From: Sorangium cellulosum
Lineage (GTDB): Bacteria; Myxococcota_A; Polyangia; Polyangiales; Polyangiaceae
DNA: 64,000 bases
Reading direction: 5' to 3'
NCBI RefSeq assembly: GCF_002950945.1
Contig: NZ_CP012673.1
Coordinates: forward strand, 3,700,501 to 3,764,500
The notes beneath the pieces are model-generated. The model worked only from the letters and a program-made list of their open reading frames with translations. It made no database searches and was not told the origin of the DNA. The translations under genes and the position numbers were made by a program. Positions 10,175-19,600 of the stretch are shown in pieces; positions within the stretch are counted from its first letter, which is position 1, and each line of letters starts with the position of its first letter.

Positions 10175-10205
10175 TGTCGGGGTTCGCCCTGCGCGAGCCC
10201 CGACA
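10175..10205 (+). promoter_or_regulatory. Leader hairpin abutting the speA ribosome binding site
   Basis: TGTCGGGG at 10175-10182 pairs perfectly with CCCCGACA at 10198-10205, leaving a 15-base loop. The last paired base is the first A of the AAGGAG ribosome binding site (10205-10210) of speA. The hairpin could hinder ribosome access or protect the 5' end. This is inference from pairing only. Confidence 0.4.
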
Positions 10206-10217
10206 AGGAGAACGACT

Positions 10218-12149
10218 GTGAGCAGCGCGCCCGAGACCAACACCGACGACTGGACCACGGAAGACGCGAAGTCGCTGTACATGATCGACCGCTGGGGTCG
10301 CGGGTACTTCGATGTCAGCGCCGACGGCAACCTCACGGTGGCGCCCCTCCAGGAGCGCGGCAGCAAGATCGCGATCCGCGACGTCGTGGACGCGGCGCTC
10401 GAGCAGGGGCTCCGGACGCCGCTGCTGATCCGCTTCCAGGACCTGCTCCACCACCGGGTCCGGGCGCTCAACGAGGCCTTCAACAGGGCGATCGCCGAGA
10501 GCAAGTTCCGCGGCACGTACCGCGGCGTGTTCCCGATCAAGGTGAACCAGCTCCGCGAGGTCGTGGAGGAGATCCTCGACGCGGGCAGGACCTATCACTA
10601 CGGCATCGAGGTCGGCTCCAAGCCCGAGGTCTTCGCCGGCCTCTCGGTCCACTCGGACGCCGAGTCGCTGATCGTCTGCAACGGCTACAAGGACGAGAAC
10701 TTCATCCGCACGGCGCTCATCGGGCGCAAGCTCGGCAAGAAGGTGATCCTCATCGCGGAGAAGCTCTCCGAGGTGCGGATGATCACCCGCGTCGCGAAGG
10801 ACATGAACGTCGAGCCCATGATCGGCCTGCGGGTGCGGCTGCTCACCGAGGGCGCGGGCAAGTGGAAGACCTCCGGCGGCGAGAACGCGAAGTTCGGGCT
10901 CTCCACGGCCGAGATCCTCGCGGCGATCAGGATCATGGACGAGGCCGGGATGAGCGCCTCGTTCAAGCTCCTGCACTTCCACATCGGCTCGCAGGTGCCG
11001 GACATCCTGATCATCAAGCGCGCGGTGCGCGAGGCGACGCGCTACTACGCGAAGCTCCGGAAGATGGGGCAGCGCATCGAGTACATCGACGTCGGCGGCG
11101 GGCTCGCGATCGACTACGACGGCTCGCGCTCGACGTTCCACTCGTCGATGAACTACTCGGTCGAGGAGTACGCGCGCGACATCGTGCACAACATCGCCGA
11201 CATCTGCGACGAGGAGCGGGTACCGCACCCGAACATCGTCTCGGAGTCCGGGCGCGCGATCGTCGCGCACCACTCGGTGCTGGTCGTCCAGGCCTTCGGC
11301 TCGATCGAGAAGACGCCGATGTCGCCGATCGACATCCAGACCGAGGAGCACAAGCTCATCCAGAACCTCCTCTACATCAAGGAGAACATCTCGGGGCCGA
11401 ACCTCGGCGAGTCGTGGCACGACCTGCTCCAGATCAAGGAGGAGGCGCAGAAGATGTTCGAGCTCGGCCTGCTCAACCTCGACGTGAAGGCGCGGGTCGA
11501 GATCCTCTTCTGGGAGATCGCCGAGGGCATGCAGAAGATCGCGTCGCAGCTCGAGCCCGAGGAGGTGCCCGACGATCTCGGCGAGCTCCGCAAGCAGCTC
11601 GCCGACCAGTACATCTGCAACTTCTCCGTGTTCCAGTCGCTCCTCGACCACTGGGCGCTCGGCGCGCTCTTCCCGATCGTGCCGATCCACCGGCTGAACG
11701 AGCGCCCGGCGGCGGACAGCACGCTCGTCGACATCACGTGCGACTCCGACGGCAAGGTCAGCAAGTTCATCGATCTGAACGACGTGAAGGACACGCTGCC
11801 GCTGCACCCGATCTCCGGCGACACGCCCTACTACGTCGGCATCTTCCTGACCGGCGCGTACCAGGACATCATGGGCGACATCCACAACCTCTTCGGTCGG
11901 GTCAACGAGGTGCACGTCTTCCTCGATGACGACGAGGAGAGCGGGTACTACATCGAGGAGACGATCGCCGGGAACAAGATCCACGAGGTGCTGGCGCTGA
12001 CCCAGTACGACAACCGCGATCTCGTGGGGAAGGTGAAGGCGCAGGTCGACGGCGCGATCAAGCAGGACCTCCTCAAGCCGACGGAGGGCATGCGGCTCCT
12101 CGCCGACTACGAGCGCGGGCTCAAGGATCAGACGTACCTGAGCTTCTGA
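10218..12149 (+). CDS. speA: Biosynthetic arginine decarboxylase
   Basis: The protein is 643 aa, the usual size of the PLP fold III decarboxylase that makes agmatine from arginine for polyamine synthesis. The PLP lysine is Lys108 in FPIKVNQ. HFHIGSQ and YIDVGGGLAIDY form the barrel active site, and Cys508 in TCDSDG is the catalytic cysteine contributed by the second domain. The GTG start has AAGGAG 7 bases upstream. A perfect hairpin touches that site. The next gene, ccmB, starts 8 bases after the stop, so the two are probably co-transcribed, although no agmatinase or agmatine deiminase is nearby. Confidence 0.95.
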   Translation: MSSAPETNTDDWTTEDAKSLYMIDRWGRGYFDVSADGNLTVAPLQERGSKIAIRDVVDAALEQGLRTPLLIRFQDLLHHRVRALNEAFNRAIAESKFRGTYRGVFPIKVNQLREVVEEILDAGRTYHYGIEVGSKPEVFAGLSVHSDAESLIVCNGYKDENFIRTALIGRKLGKKVILIAEKLSEVRMITRVAKDMNVEPMIGLRVRLLTEGAGKWKTSGGENAKFGLSTAEILAAIRIMDEAGMSASFKLLHFHIGSQVPDILIIKRAVREATRYYAKLRKMGQRIEYIDVGGGLAIDYDGSRSTFHSSMNYSVEEYARDIVHNIADICDEERVPHPNIVSESGRAIVAHHSVLVVQAFGSIEKTPMSPIDIQTEEHKLIQNLLYIKENISGPNLGESWHDLLQIKEEAQKMFELGLLNLDVKARVEILFWEIAEGMQKIASQLEPEEVPDDLGELRKQLADQYICNFSVFQSLLDHWALGALFPIVPIHRLNERPAADSTLVDITCDSDGKVSKFIDLNDVKDTLPLHPISGDTPYYVGIFLTGAYQDIMGDIHNLFGRVNEVHVFLDDDEESGYYIEETIAGNKIHEVLALTQYDNRDLVGKVKAQVDGAIKQDLLKPTEGMRLLADYERGLKDQTYLSF

Positions 12150-12157
12150 GCCGCCCT

Positions 12158-12898
12158 GTGCTCTCCGCGCAGCCGACCACGGCGCCCGGGACCCGCGCGG
12201 CGCCTCTCCGACGCGGCGCGCCCGGCTGGGCGCGCCAGGCGTTGCTCGTCGCCCGCAAGGACCTCGCGATCGAGCTCGCCACCGGCGAGATCGTCACGAC
12301 GAGCGGGTTCTTCGCGGTGCTCGTCGCGGTGATCGCGTCGCTCGCGTTCCACGCCGGGCAGGACGCGACCGAGCGGGTCGCGCCCGGCGTCATCTGGGTG
12401 AGCGTGGCGTTCGCGTCGGTGCTCGCGCTGAGCCGCACGTGGCAGCGGGAGCGCGAGGACGGCGCGCTCGCGGGCCTGCTCGTCCTGCCGATCGCGAGGA
12501 GCGCCCTCTTCGCGGGCAAGGCGCTCGGGCTCTGCCTGTTCGTGACCGCGGTGGAGCTCATCATCATCCCGGTCGCGGCGCTGCTCTTCGCGGTGGATCT
12601 CGCGGAGGCGGGCGGGGGGCTCGCGCTCTTCTGCCTCGCCGCCACGCCGGGCATCGCCGCGAGCGGCACCCTGTTCGGCGCGATGACCGTGCGCACGCGC
12701 GCCCGCGATCTCGTGCTCGCGAGCGTGCTCTTCCCGCTGCTCGCGCCCACGCTGCTCGCCGCGGTCGCAGGGACGCGGGAGCTCTTCGGCGGCGCGACCA
12801 TCGCCGAGCTCACCGATTACATGGCGCTCATGGCCGTGTTCGACGTCGTGTTCATCGCGGGCGGGATCGGCCTGTTCGATCTGATGATCGAGGGCTGA
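12158..12898 (+). CDS. ccmB: CcmB-like haem exporter subunit (ABC permease)
   Basis: The protein is 246 aa with six hydrophobic segments. Its N-terminal phrase ARKDLAIEL and the motif WQREREDGALAGLLVLP match the CcmB permease, which with CcmA takes part in cytochrome c maturation at the inner membrane. It starts at GTG only 8 bases after speA, with no strong ribosome site of its own, suggesting translational coupling. No ccmA, ccmC or ccmE is in the window, which is unusual because these genes normally cluster. A general ABC-2 permease is the alternative reading. Confidence 0.8.
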   Translation: MLSAQPTTAPGTRAAPLRRGAPGWARQALLVARKDLAIELATGEIVTTSGFFAVLVAVIASLAFHAGQDATERVAPGVIWVSVAFASVLALSRTWQREREDGALAGLLVLPIARSALFAGKALGLCLFVTAVELIIIPVAALLFAVDLAEAGGGLALFCLAATPGIAASGTLFGAMTVRTRARDLVLASVLFPLLAPTLLAAVAGTRELFGGATIAELTDYMALMAVFDVVFIAGGIGLFDLMIEG

Positions 12899-12902
12899 CC
12901 CG

Positions 12903-12940
12903 CCGCGCGCTCACACGGCCGGGCCGCGCGCTCACACGGC
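12903..12940. repeat. 17 bp direct repeat at a convergent junction
   Basis: CCGCGCGCTCACACGGC occurs at 12903-12919 and 12924-12940. The second copy contains the stop codon of the leftward oxidoreductase gene. This looks like a short local duplication in the 33-base gap between convergent genes. Confidence 0.7.
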
Positions 12941-14206
12941 TGCGCCGCGCTGGGCCAGCACGTCGTCCGCGACGGCCGCCGCCGCGTGCTCGATGCCGGC
13001 GGGATCGAGCGCGGCGCCCGTGCACTCGCCGAGCGCCCATACGCCGTCGCCGGCCCGGCCGCGCGCGTCGACGCTCACGGCGTACCCCGCGCGGGGGTCG
13101 TAGCGGACGCGCGCGCCGGCCTGCGCCGCCACCTCGAACGAGGGCGCCGCCGGCGCGTCCACCGCGACCGCGACGACCTTCAGGTCGCGGACCTCGCTCC
13201 CCTCGGTGAACGGCGCGTCGCGCACGGTCACGCTCTTCACCTGCGAGATCCCGTTCACCGCGACGAGCGCGGCGAGCGGGACGCGCGCCGCGAGCCGGTC
13301 GCCGAGGGCGAAAGCGAGCTCATCGGCCCAGAAGCCCTCGCCCGCGAGCGCGACGGGGCCGGTCGGCTCGACGCCGTGGGCCAGGAGCCGGCAGAGCGCG
13401 CGCGCGGAGAAGACCCCGGGCAGGTCGTTGTTCGGGACGGCGACGACGCCGTCGTGCGCCCCGGTCGCGAAGACCTTCGCGGGCGCGTGGACGACGAGCG
13501 CGCCCGCGTCGCCCGCGACCAGGATCTCGCCGAGGTACACGCCCGCGGCCACGTGCCGGGAGAGCACGCGCACGCCGTCGAGCCGGTGCCGCTCGAGCAG
13601 CGCCGCGGCGCGCCGCGGCGCGCCGGCGAGCGAGCCCGCGGGGGCGAGCCCGTCGTCGACGAGCGCGACGCGGAGGCCCCGCGCCGCGAGCGCCGAGGCC
13701 GCCGCCACGCCCGCGGGCCCGGCGCCGATCACCGCCGCGTCCACGTCGAGCCGCGCGGCGGGCTCGACCGGGAGCGCCGCGCTCGGCAGCCGCCCGAGGC
13801 CGGCGAGCTTGCGCGCGATCGACTGCACGACCCCGGACAGCCCGGGGACGCCGGCCATCAGGTGGTGGTGATCGATCCCCTGCGGGAAGAACCAGTCGGT
13901 CACCCGGAGCAGGTCGGCTTGCCGTGAGCCCACCACGTTCTGCGACTCGATGCGCTCGCCGCCCGTGGCCGGGCGCAGGCAGGTCATCACGTTGGGCACC
14001 CCGTCGACCCGCGCGAGGCAGCCGTCGCAGCCGCCGCGCAGGCAGCTCGGCGCCCTCGGGCGGTGCAGCTTCGGGCTCCGCGCGAGCGTCACGCGCCCGG
14101 AGGCGATCAGCGCCACGGCGAGCGGCTCCCCTCGCTCCGCCGGGACGGCCGCGCCGTCGAGGGTGATGGTGACCGGGTCCTCCAGCGCGCGACCTCGCCG
14201 AAACAT
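12932..14206 (-). CDS. FAD-dependent oxidoreductase with N-terminal [2Fe-2S] domain
   Basis: The protein is 424 aa. Residues about 10-90 form a ferredoxin-like domain with Cys55, Cys60, Cys63 and Cys76 (CLRGGCDGC then C), as at the N-terminus of sarcosine oxidase alpha-type and HcnA/SoxA-like subunits. The FAD Rossmann motif GAGPAG is at 161-166, and a second dinucleotide motif (ALAGEGFWADELA) lies near 290. The C-terminus ends with the WALGECTG and IEHAAAAVADD phrases typical of pyridine nucleotide-disulphide oxidoreductases. It probably oxidises an amine or amino acid together with a partner subunit, but none is adjacent. Substrate unknown. Confidence 0.85.
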   Translation of the reverse strand: MFRRGRALEDPVTITLDGAAVPAERGEPLAVALIASGRVTLARSPKLHRPRAPSCLRGGCDGCLARVDGVPNVMTCLRPATGGERIESQNVVGSRQADLLRVTDWFFPQGIDHHHLMAGVPGLSGVVQSIARKLAGLGRLPSAALPVEPAARLDVDAAVIGAGPAGVAAASALAARGLRVALVDDGLAPAGSLAGAPRRAAALLERHRLDGVRVLSRHVAAGVYLGEILVAGDAGALVVHAPAKVFATGAHDGVVAVPNNDLPGVFSARALCRLLAHGVEPTGPVALAGEGFWADELAFALGDRLAARVPLAALVAVNGISQVKSVTVRDAPFTEGSEVRDLKVVAVAVDAPAAPSFEVAAQAGARVRYDPRAGYAVSVDARGRAGDGVWALGECTGAALDPAGIEHAAAAVADDVLAQRGAAV

Positions 14207-14339
14207 GAGCGGACGCTAGCAGACGCTCGCGCGATCGTCTTACCGCGCGCCACGCGCCCCGGAGCAGGCGACCGCGCGGCCGCGAGAGCCCAGCCGAGAA
14301 GCTGTCCGCCGCTTCGCGCGGTGATCTATGCTGTGGCCG

Positions 14340-14957
14340 ATGCGCCTCGGCGTCCTCGGCCCTGCACAGGGTGACCTGCCCGCGCTCGCTCGCGGCGCGC
14401 AGCATCTGCTCGACGAAGGGCACGCCGAGCGGGTCATTTACGTCGCCGAGGACGACGCCCTCGACCGGGTCGTCGAGGGCTGGGCGCTCCGCCTGGTCGG
14501 CTCGAACCCCACCGCGGGCGCGCTGTTCGACCGGGCGATCCGGTGCGCCGCCGCCACGCCCGACGAGATCGACGCCTTCGTGGCGTCCGAGCAGGCGCGG
14601 CTGCGCCTCCGGGTGCTGATGAGCCTCCCGCCGGGCCAGCGCACGATCGAGATCCTGGACGGCCGCGTCGCGCTCTTCGTGTTCGACAAGGCGGCGCTCG
14701 ACGAGGAGGACATCGTGGCGGCGTCCCTCCTCGTCTTCGGCAAGAGCCCTGAGCCGCTCATCAAGAAGGTCGGCACGCGGACGTTCTTTTCTCCGGGGCC
14801 GATCGGCTCCGAGGGCGGCACCGCGCTCCTCGACGACGGACAGGGCGGCGTCCGGATCGAGGTGATGAACTCGAGCGGCGCGGTGACCGCGCGCGAGATC
14901 GTGGGGCCGTCTGCCTCGGTCTCCAGGATGAGGGTGCAAGGTGGCTCTCAAGGTTGA
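14340..14957 (+). CDS. YfcE-like metallophosphoesterase fold lacking metal ligands
   Basis: The protein is 205 aa from the ATG at 14340; an ATG at 14328 would add four residues. The start RLGVLGPAQGDLPAL aligns with the phosphoesterase opening IGVISDTHGDL, and FGKSPEPLIKKVG followed by FFSPGPIG aligns with GHTHxP and NPGSV of YfcE/MJ0936 enzymes. The metal-binding Asp and His of the first motif are Pro8 and Gln10, and the late GHTH reads GKSP (Lys135). It is therefore probably non-catalytic. It overlaps nadD by 17 bases and is the first gene of a coupled set. Confidence 0.65.
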   Translation: MRLGVLGPAQGDLPALARGAQHLLDEGHAERVIYVAEDDALDRVVEGWALRLVGSNPTAGALFDRAIRCAAATPDEIDAFVASEQARLRLRVLMSLPPGQRTIEILDGRVALFVFDKAALDEEDIVAASLLVFGKSPEPLIKKVGTRTFFSPGPIGSEGGTALLDDGQGGVRIEVMNSSGAVTAREIVGPSASVSRMRVQGGSQG

Positions 14958-15615
14958 GGAACCGGCGGGCGCGCCCGGTGACGACCGCGCGCGCGCGCGG
15001 TCAGGAGCGCGCCGCGTCGCCATCTTCGGGGGCAGCTTCAACCCGCCCCACGTCGCGCACGTGCTCGCGGCGACCTACGCGCTCTCGGTCGCGCCGATCG
15101 ACGAGGTGCTCGTCGTCCCCGTCTTCCGCCACCCTTTTTCCAAGGAGCTCGTGCCGTTCGAGCATCGCCTCGCCATGTGCGAGCTGGCCCTCGGCTGGCT
15201 GCCGCGCGTCGCGGTGTCGGCCGTCGAGCGGGATCTCGGCGGCGAGAGCCTCACGCTGCGCACGCTGGAGCACCTCGCCGCGGCGCACCCGGACTGGGCG
15301 ATGCGGCTGCTCGTCGGCGCCGACGTGCTCCCCGATCTCCCGAGGTGGCACCGCTTCGATCGCATCGAGCAGCTCGCGCCGCCGATCGTCCTCGGCCGCT
15401 CCGGCTTCGCCGCGTCGCCCGCGGATCACCCGGGCGAGGTCGCGGGCGACCCCCGCTCGCCCCTGTGCCCCGCGGAGGTGATGCTCCCGCAGATCTCGAG
15501 CAGCGAGATCCGCCGCGCGTTCGCCGCCGGCGATCTGGACGCCGTGCGCCAGCGCGTCCCGGCCGCGGTGCTCGACTACGCGCTCGCGCGCGGCCTGTAC
15601 GGGAGCGGCCTGTGA
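14941..15615 (+). CDS. nadD: Nicotinate-nucleotide adenylyltransferase
   Basis: The protein is 224 aa. It adenylates nicotinate mononucleotide in NAD synthesis. GGSFNPPHVAH at 30-40 holds the nucleotidyltransferase His37 and His40 pair, and ISSSEIR at 185-191 is the second ATP-binding signature. The GTG start lies inside the preceding gene, with GAGGG upstream, and about 24 residues precede the first core strand. The stop codon overlaps the GTG start of the next gene (GTGA), so all three genes appear translationally coupled. The usual companions proA, rsfS and obgE are absent. Confidence 0.93.
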   Translation: MALKVEEPAGAPGDDRARARSGARRVAIFGGSFNPPHVAHVLAATYALSVAPIDEVLVVPVFRHPFSKELVPFEHRLAMCELALGWLPRVAVSAVERDLGGESLTLRTLEHLAAAHPDWAMRLLVGADVLPDLPRWHRFDRIEQLAPPIVLGRSGFAASPADHPGEVAGDPRSPLCPAEVMLPQISSSEIRRAFAAGDLDAVRQRVPAAVLDYALARGLYGSGL

Positions 15616-16505
15616 GCGCGGTCCCCGTGCGCGAAGGAGAGGGCGCGGGCGCTCCGCGATCGCCGCGCGAGGGCGAGGCGGGGCCGGACGTGGCCGTCTT
15701 CATCTACGGCGGCGGCAAGGTCGGTCGCGGGCTCGCGCGCGCGATCCGCGCCGCCGGGCTCCCCGTCACCCTCAGGGCGGCGCGGGACGGGCTCCCCACG
15801 GAGCGCATCGACGCGGACCTCGTGATCGTCGCCGTGCGCGATCGCGACATCGCGCCGTGCGCCGCGGCGCTGCGCGCGCGGGGGCTCGTCGGCCACCGGG
15901 ACGTCGCGGTGGTGCACTGCGCCGGCGCGCTCGGCCCGGAGGCGCTCGCGGCGGTGCGCGGCGGCCGCGTCGCGGTCGCGCAGATGCACCCGATGATCTC
16001 CTTCGCCTCGCCCTCGTTCGCGCCCGCCCTGGGCCGCGGCCACCTGCTCGTCGACGGTGACACGCGCGCGGTGCTCGTCGCGCGCTCGCTCGGCGAGCGC
16101 CTCGGGATGACGCCGCGCGCGTTCCCCGATCTCGATCGCGTCGCCTACCACGCCGCGGCGGGCCTCGTCGCCAACGGCGCCGCCGCGCTGGCCGCCGCCG
16201 GCGTCGACCTGCTCGAGCGCGCGGGCGTCGATCGGACGACCGCCGCGGCGATGCTCGGCCCGCTGCTCCGCACGGTCGCGGACAACGTCGAGGCGCTCGG
16301 TGTACCCGAGGCGCTCACCGGACCGGTGCGGCGCGGCGATGCGGCCGGCGTCGCGCGGCACCTCGAGACGCTCCGCCGGCTCGCGCCGCACCTCGTGCCG
16401 CTCTACGTCGCCGCCGGCGCCACGCAGCTCCCGCTCGCGCGCGCCCTGGACGAAGCGCCTTCTGCCGCGTTCGACGCCATCCAGCGGGTCCTGGACGGAA
16501 CCTAG
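15612..16505 (+). CDS. Rossmann-fold DUF2520 protein (NADP/F420-type reductase-like)
   Basis: The protein is 297 aa. After about 26 disordered residues, VAVFIYGGGKVGRGLARAI gives a dinucleotide-binding Rossmann motif (GGGKVGRG near 33-40). ADLVIVAVRDRDI and VVHCAGALG follow, as in DUF2520 proteins. QMHPMISFA near 118-126 and the helical C-terminal domain (YHAAAGLVANGAAALAAAG) also fit that family, which is related to ketopantoate and prephenate dehydrogenase folds. In other genomes DUF2520 genes often sit by panC or panD; here the partner is nadD. The start is the GTG inside the GTGA overlap with nadD. The substrate is unknown. Confidence 0.8.
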   Translation: MSAVPVREGEGAGAPRSPREGEAGPDVAVFIYGGGKVGRGLARAIRAAGLPVTLRAARDGLPTERIDADLVIVAVRDRDIAPCAAALRARGLVGHRDVAVVHCAGALGPEALAAVRGGRVAVAQMHPMISFASPSFAPALGRGHLLVDGDTRAVLVARSLGERLGMTPRAFPDLDRVAYHAAAGLVANGAAALAAAGVDLLERAGVDRTTAAAMLGPLLRTVADNVEALGVPEALTGPVRRGDAAGVARHLETLRRLAPHLVPLYVAAGATQLPLARALDEAPSAAFDAIQRVLDGT

Positions 16506-16618
16506 TACCCACACTGAAATTTTCTGTTGATACAGCACACGTGCCCGGGCAACATCCGGCGAGCAGACGGCGGGATCCGTTGATGTGACGTTCAGCGTGG
16601 GGGTACGCTTGTGGTGCT

Positions 16619-19600
16619 TTGGGATCCGTCGCCGCAGCCTGCGCTTCTTCTGCCACACCGAGCGAGGCCGGAGGTTTCCGGACGCTCGATGAGCGCGTTC
16701 GTGACGCCGCGTCGCGTGGAGTCCTCCACGTCCATGGACGGCGGCCGGTCCTGGACGCCGTTTGCGCCCACCTCGCGCGTCGCGCGCGCGCTGTGGGACG
16801 CTCGCTGATCTCGGCCGCGTACGCCGCGGATCGGGATCCCTGGCGCGATCTGGCGCTGCGCTGCGGGGTCGTCTCTGCAGACCCGGCGGCGGCCGCGCGG
16901 GGCATCAGCTCCGCCGCCCAGGGCGCGATCCTGCTCGTCTCCGAGGGGGAGCCGACGAGGTGGGGGAGCCTCTTGCTGGAGGAGCTCTCGCGCCTCGTGG
17001 CGGAAGGATCGAGCTCCGCGCTGGTCGTGGTGTGCAGCGACGCTGCCATGCGGCCGTGGACGAGCGCGCTCACGATCGACGCCGTCGCGTCGCCGGACGA
17101 CCTGCACCGCTTCTGGGAGGCGTTCGCCGCGGACGCGGAGCGCCGGGTCGTCGAGCGGATCGAGCGGCTCGACGAGATCGAGGGCTGGTGCTCCGCCGTG
17201 CTGGCCATGCCGCCCGAGCAGCGCCTGGTGCGGCCGCCGCCGAGCGCCGAGGCCAAGCGGCTGCTCGACCGCCTCGCGCTGAGCCAGCGGCCCTGGCCGT
17301 CCGCGCAGCTCGGCCTGATCGCCGCGCCGCTCACGCAGCAGGCCCTCGGAGACGTGGCGCGCCAAGGCGCCGTTCAGGAGCTCTCCGCCCTCGGGCTGAT
17401 CGAGGTCGATCACGGGTGGATCGCGGCGCGGCAGGCGGTCGTCGACCCGGCCAGCGTCGATGCCGAGGATGTGCTCGCGATCGCGGAGGTGCTCGAGGCG
17501 CAGGCGCCCGATCCGTGGAGCGCCTCGCGCGCGAGCGAGCTCTTCGCCTGGCTGGGCCACGCCGACCGCGCCGAGGCGGCGGCGATGCTGGCGATCACGT
17601 CGGTCGTCGAGCCGTCGGCGCGCGCCGACTTCTGGCAGCGCTGGGCGCGCTCGATGCGGTCGATCCCGGGCGAGCCCGCCGCCGCGGGCGAGCGGCTGCT
17701 CCGCGCCGCGGAGCTCGCGCTCCGGCTCGGCGACATCGAGTTCGCGATCGACTTCTCCTCGGTGGCCCGGCGGGAGCGGGAGTCGTTCGACGCGCTGCTC
17801 GTGCACGGCCGCGCGACGAGCGCGCGCGGCGACCTGACGACCGCCGCGCTGGCGCTCTCGCGCGCGCTTTCGCTCGCTTGCGCGCCTGCGGAGCGGGCGC
17901 GCGGCGCCGTCGAGATGGCGGAGCTCTGCTGCAAGACGGGCGACCTCGCGGCCGCCAAGGCGTACGCGGAGCAGGGGCTCGCCGACGCGGGCGAGCTCGC
18001 GACGCGCCTCCAGGCGCGCAACATCCTCGGCAAGCTGCTCCTCTCGGGGCAAGCCTGGTCCGAGGCGGAGCGGCACTTCGCGACCGACGCGTGGGAGGCG
18101 GCGTGCGGGGGCGAGCTCACGAGCGAGCTGCGCGCCCGGCTGAACCGCGCGATCGCGCTGCTCTCGAGCGGCCGCCTCGACGAGGCGCGCTCGATGCTCG
18201 CCAAGGTGCTCGAGGACGGCGAGCAGCGCGGCGAGCGCATGGCGGCCGCCTACGCGCTCACCAACCTCGCGGTCGTCGCCAACCTGAAGCACGACTATCC
18301 GGAGGCGCTGCGGCTCTTCGAGCGCTCGATCGATATCTTCCGCAAGATCGGCGACAAGGTCGTCCTCGTCAGCCTCATCGCGAACCTCGCCGAGCTCCGC
18401 CTCCAGCTCGGGTTGCTCGCGGAGGCGGAGCAGGCGCTCGCGTTCGCGCGCAAGGTCTGCGGGCCCGTCATCCCCGGCGTGTGGATCACGCACGTGGCCT
18501 GCGTCGCGGCGCAGATCCACGTCGAGTGCGGCCGCGCTCACGAGGCCTGGACCGAGCTCGACGCCGCCTTCGCGTACGGAGTCGGCCCGAAGCTCGGCGA
18601 GTGCTACGCCGTCGCCGCGCGCATCGCGCTCGATGACGGCGACCTCCTGCAGGCCGCGCAGATGATCCAGAAGGCGCGCGCCGAGGCGACGTCCGACCGG
18701 CGGCGCGCCGAGGTCGCCCTCCTCGAGGCGATGCGCGCCCGCGCCGCTGGCGAGCCGTTCGGGCAGGCCGCCGCGGAGGCGCTCGCGCTGTCACGCCAGG
18801 CCCACAGCCGCGAGTGCGCCCTGGATGCGCACGTGCTGCTCCACCACGCGTCGGCGTCCGGGCACCGGCCGCCGCACGCTCCGGAGGACGAGCCGACGGC
18901 CGCGCGGTCGCACATCGAGGCGGCGCTCGCGCTCCGGGATCGCATCGCCGAGTCGCTCCCGCCCGAGATCGCGCGCCGGTTCCTCTCGCGTCGGAGCTTC
19001 GCCGAGCTCGCCCGGCTGGAGGCGTGCGCGCGCAGCGCCGTCGAGGCGGATCCGAGGGGCTGCGAGCTCTGCGGCTCCAGCGCGTGCGCCGGGTGCGCCA
19101 GGGGGGGCCGCTCGCACCCTGAGGCCGTCGAGCACGCTCCCCGCGCTCAAGCGGATGGTGGGGACGACGCCCGCGATGCTCAGCCTGATCCACCAGATCG
19201 AGAAGGTCGGCGCGAGCGACGCGACGGTCCTGATCCACGGCGAGAGCGGCACCGGGAAGGAGCTCGTCGCCGAGGCGATCCACGAGGTGAGCGCGCGGCG
19301 CATGGGCCCGCTGATCAAGGTCAACTGCGCCGCCTTGGTCGAGACGCTGCTGCTCTCGGAGCTGTTCGGCCACGAGAAGGGGGCGTTTACCGGGGCGGCG
19401 GCGCGCCGTCGGGGGCGCTTCGAGCTCGCCGAGGGGGGGACGCTCTTCCTCGACGAGATCGGGGACATCTCGCCGCGCACGCAGGTGGCGTTGCTCCGTG
19501 TCCTCCAAGACAGGACGTTCGAGCGGGTCGGGGGTGTCACCCCGCTGCGCGCCAACGTTCGAATCCTCTGCGCCACGCACCGCGACCTGCGTGCAATGGT

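Noticed and set aside
16611..16808. Short GTG-initiated frame at the start of the sigma-54 regulator
   Set aside because: Codon bias and protein-like sequence favour the overlapping frame that leads into the TPR region; this one ends after 65 residues.
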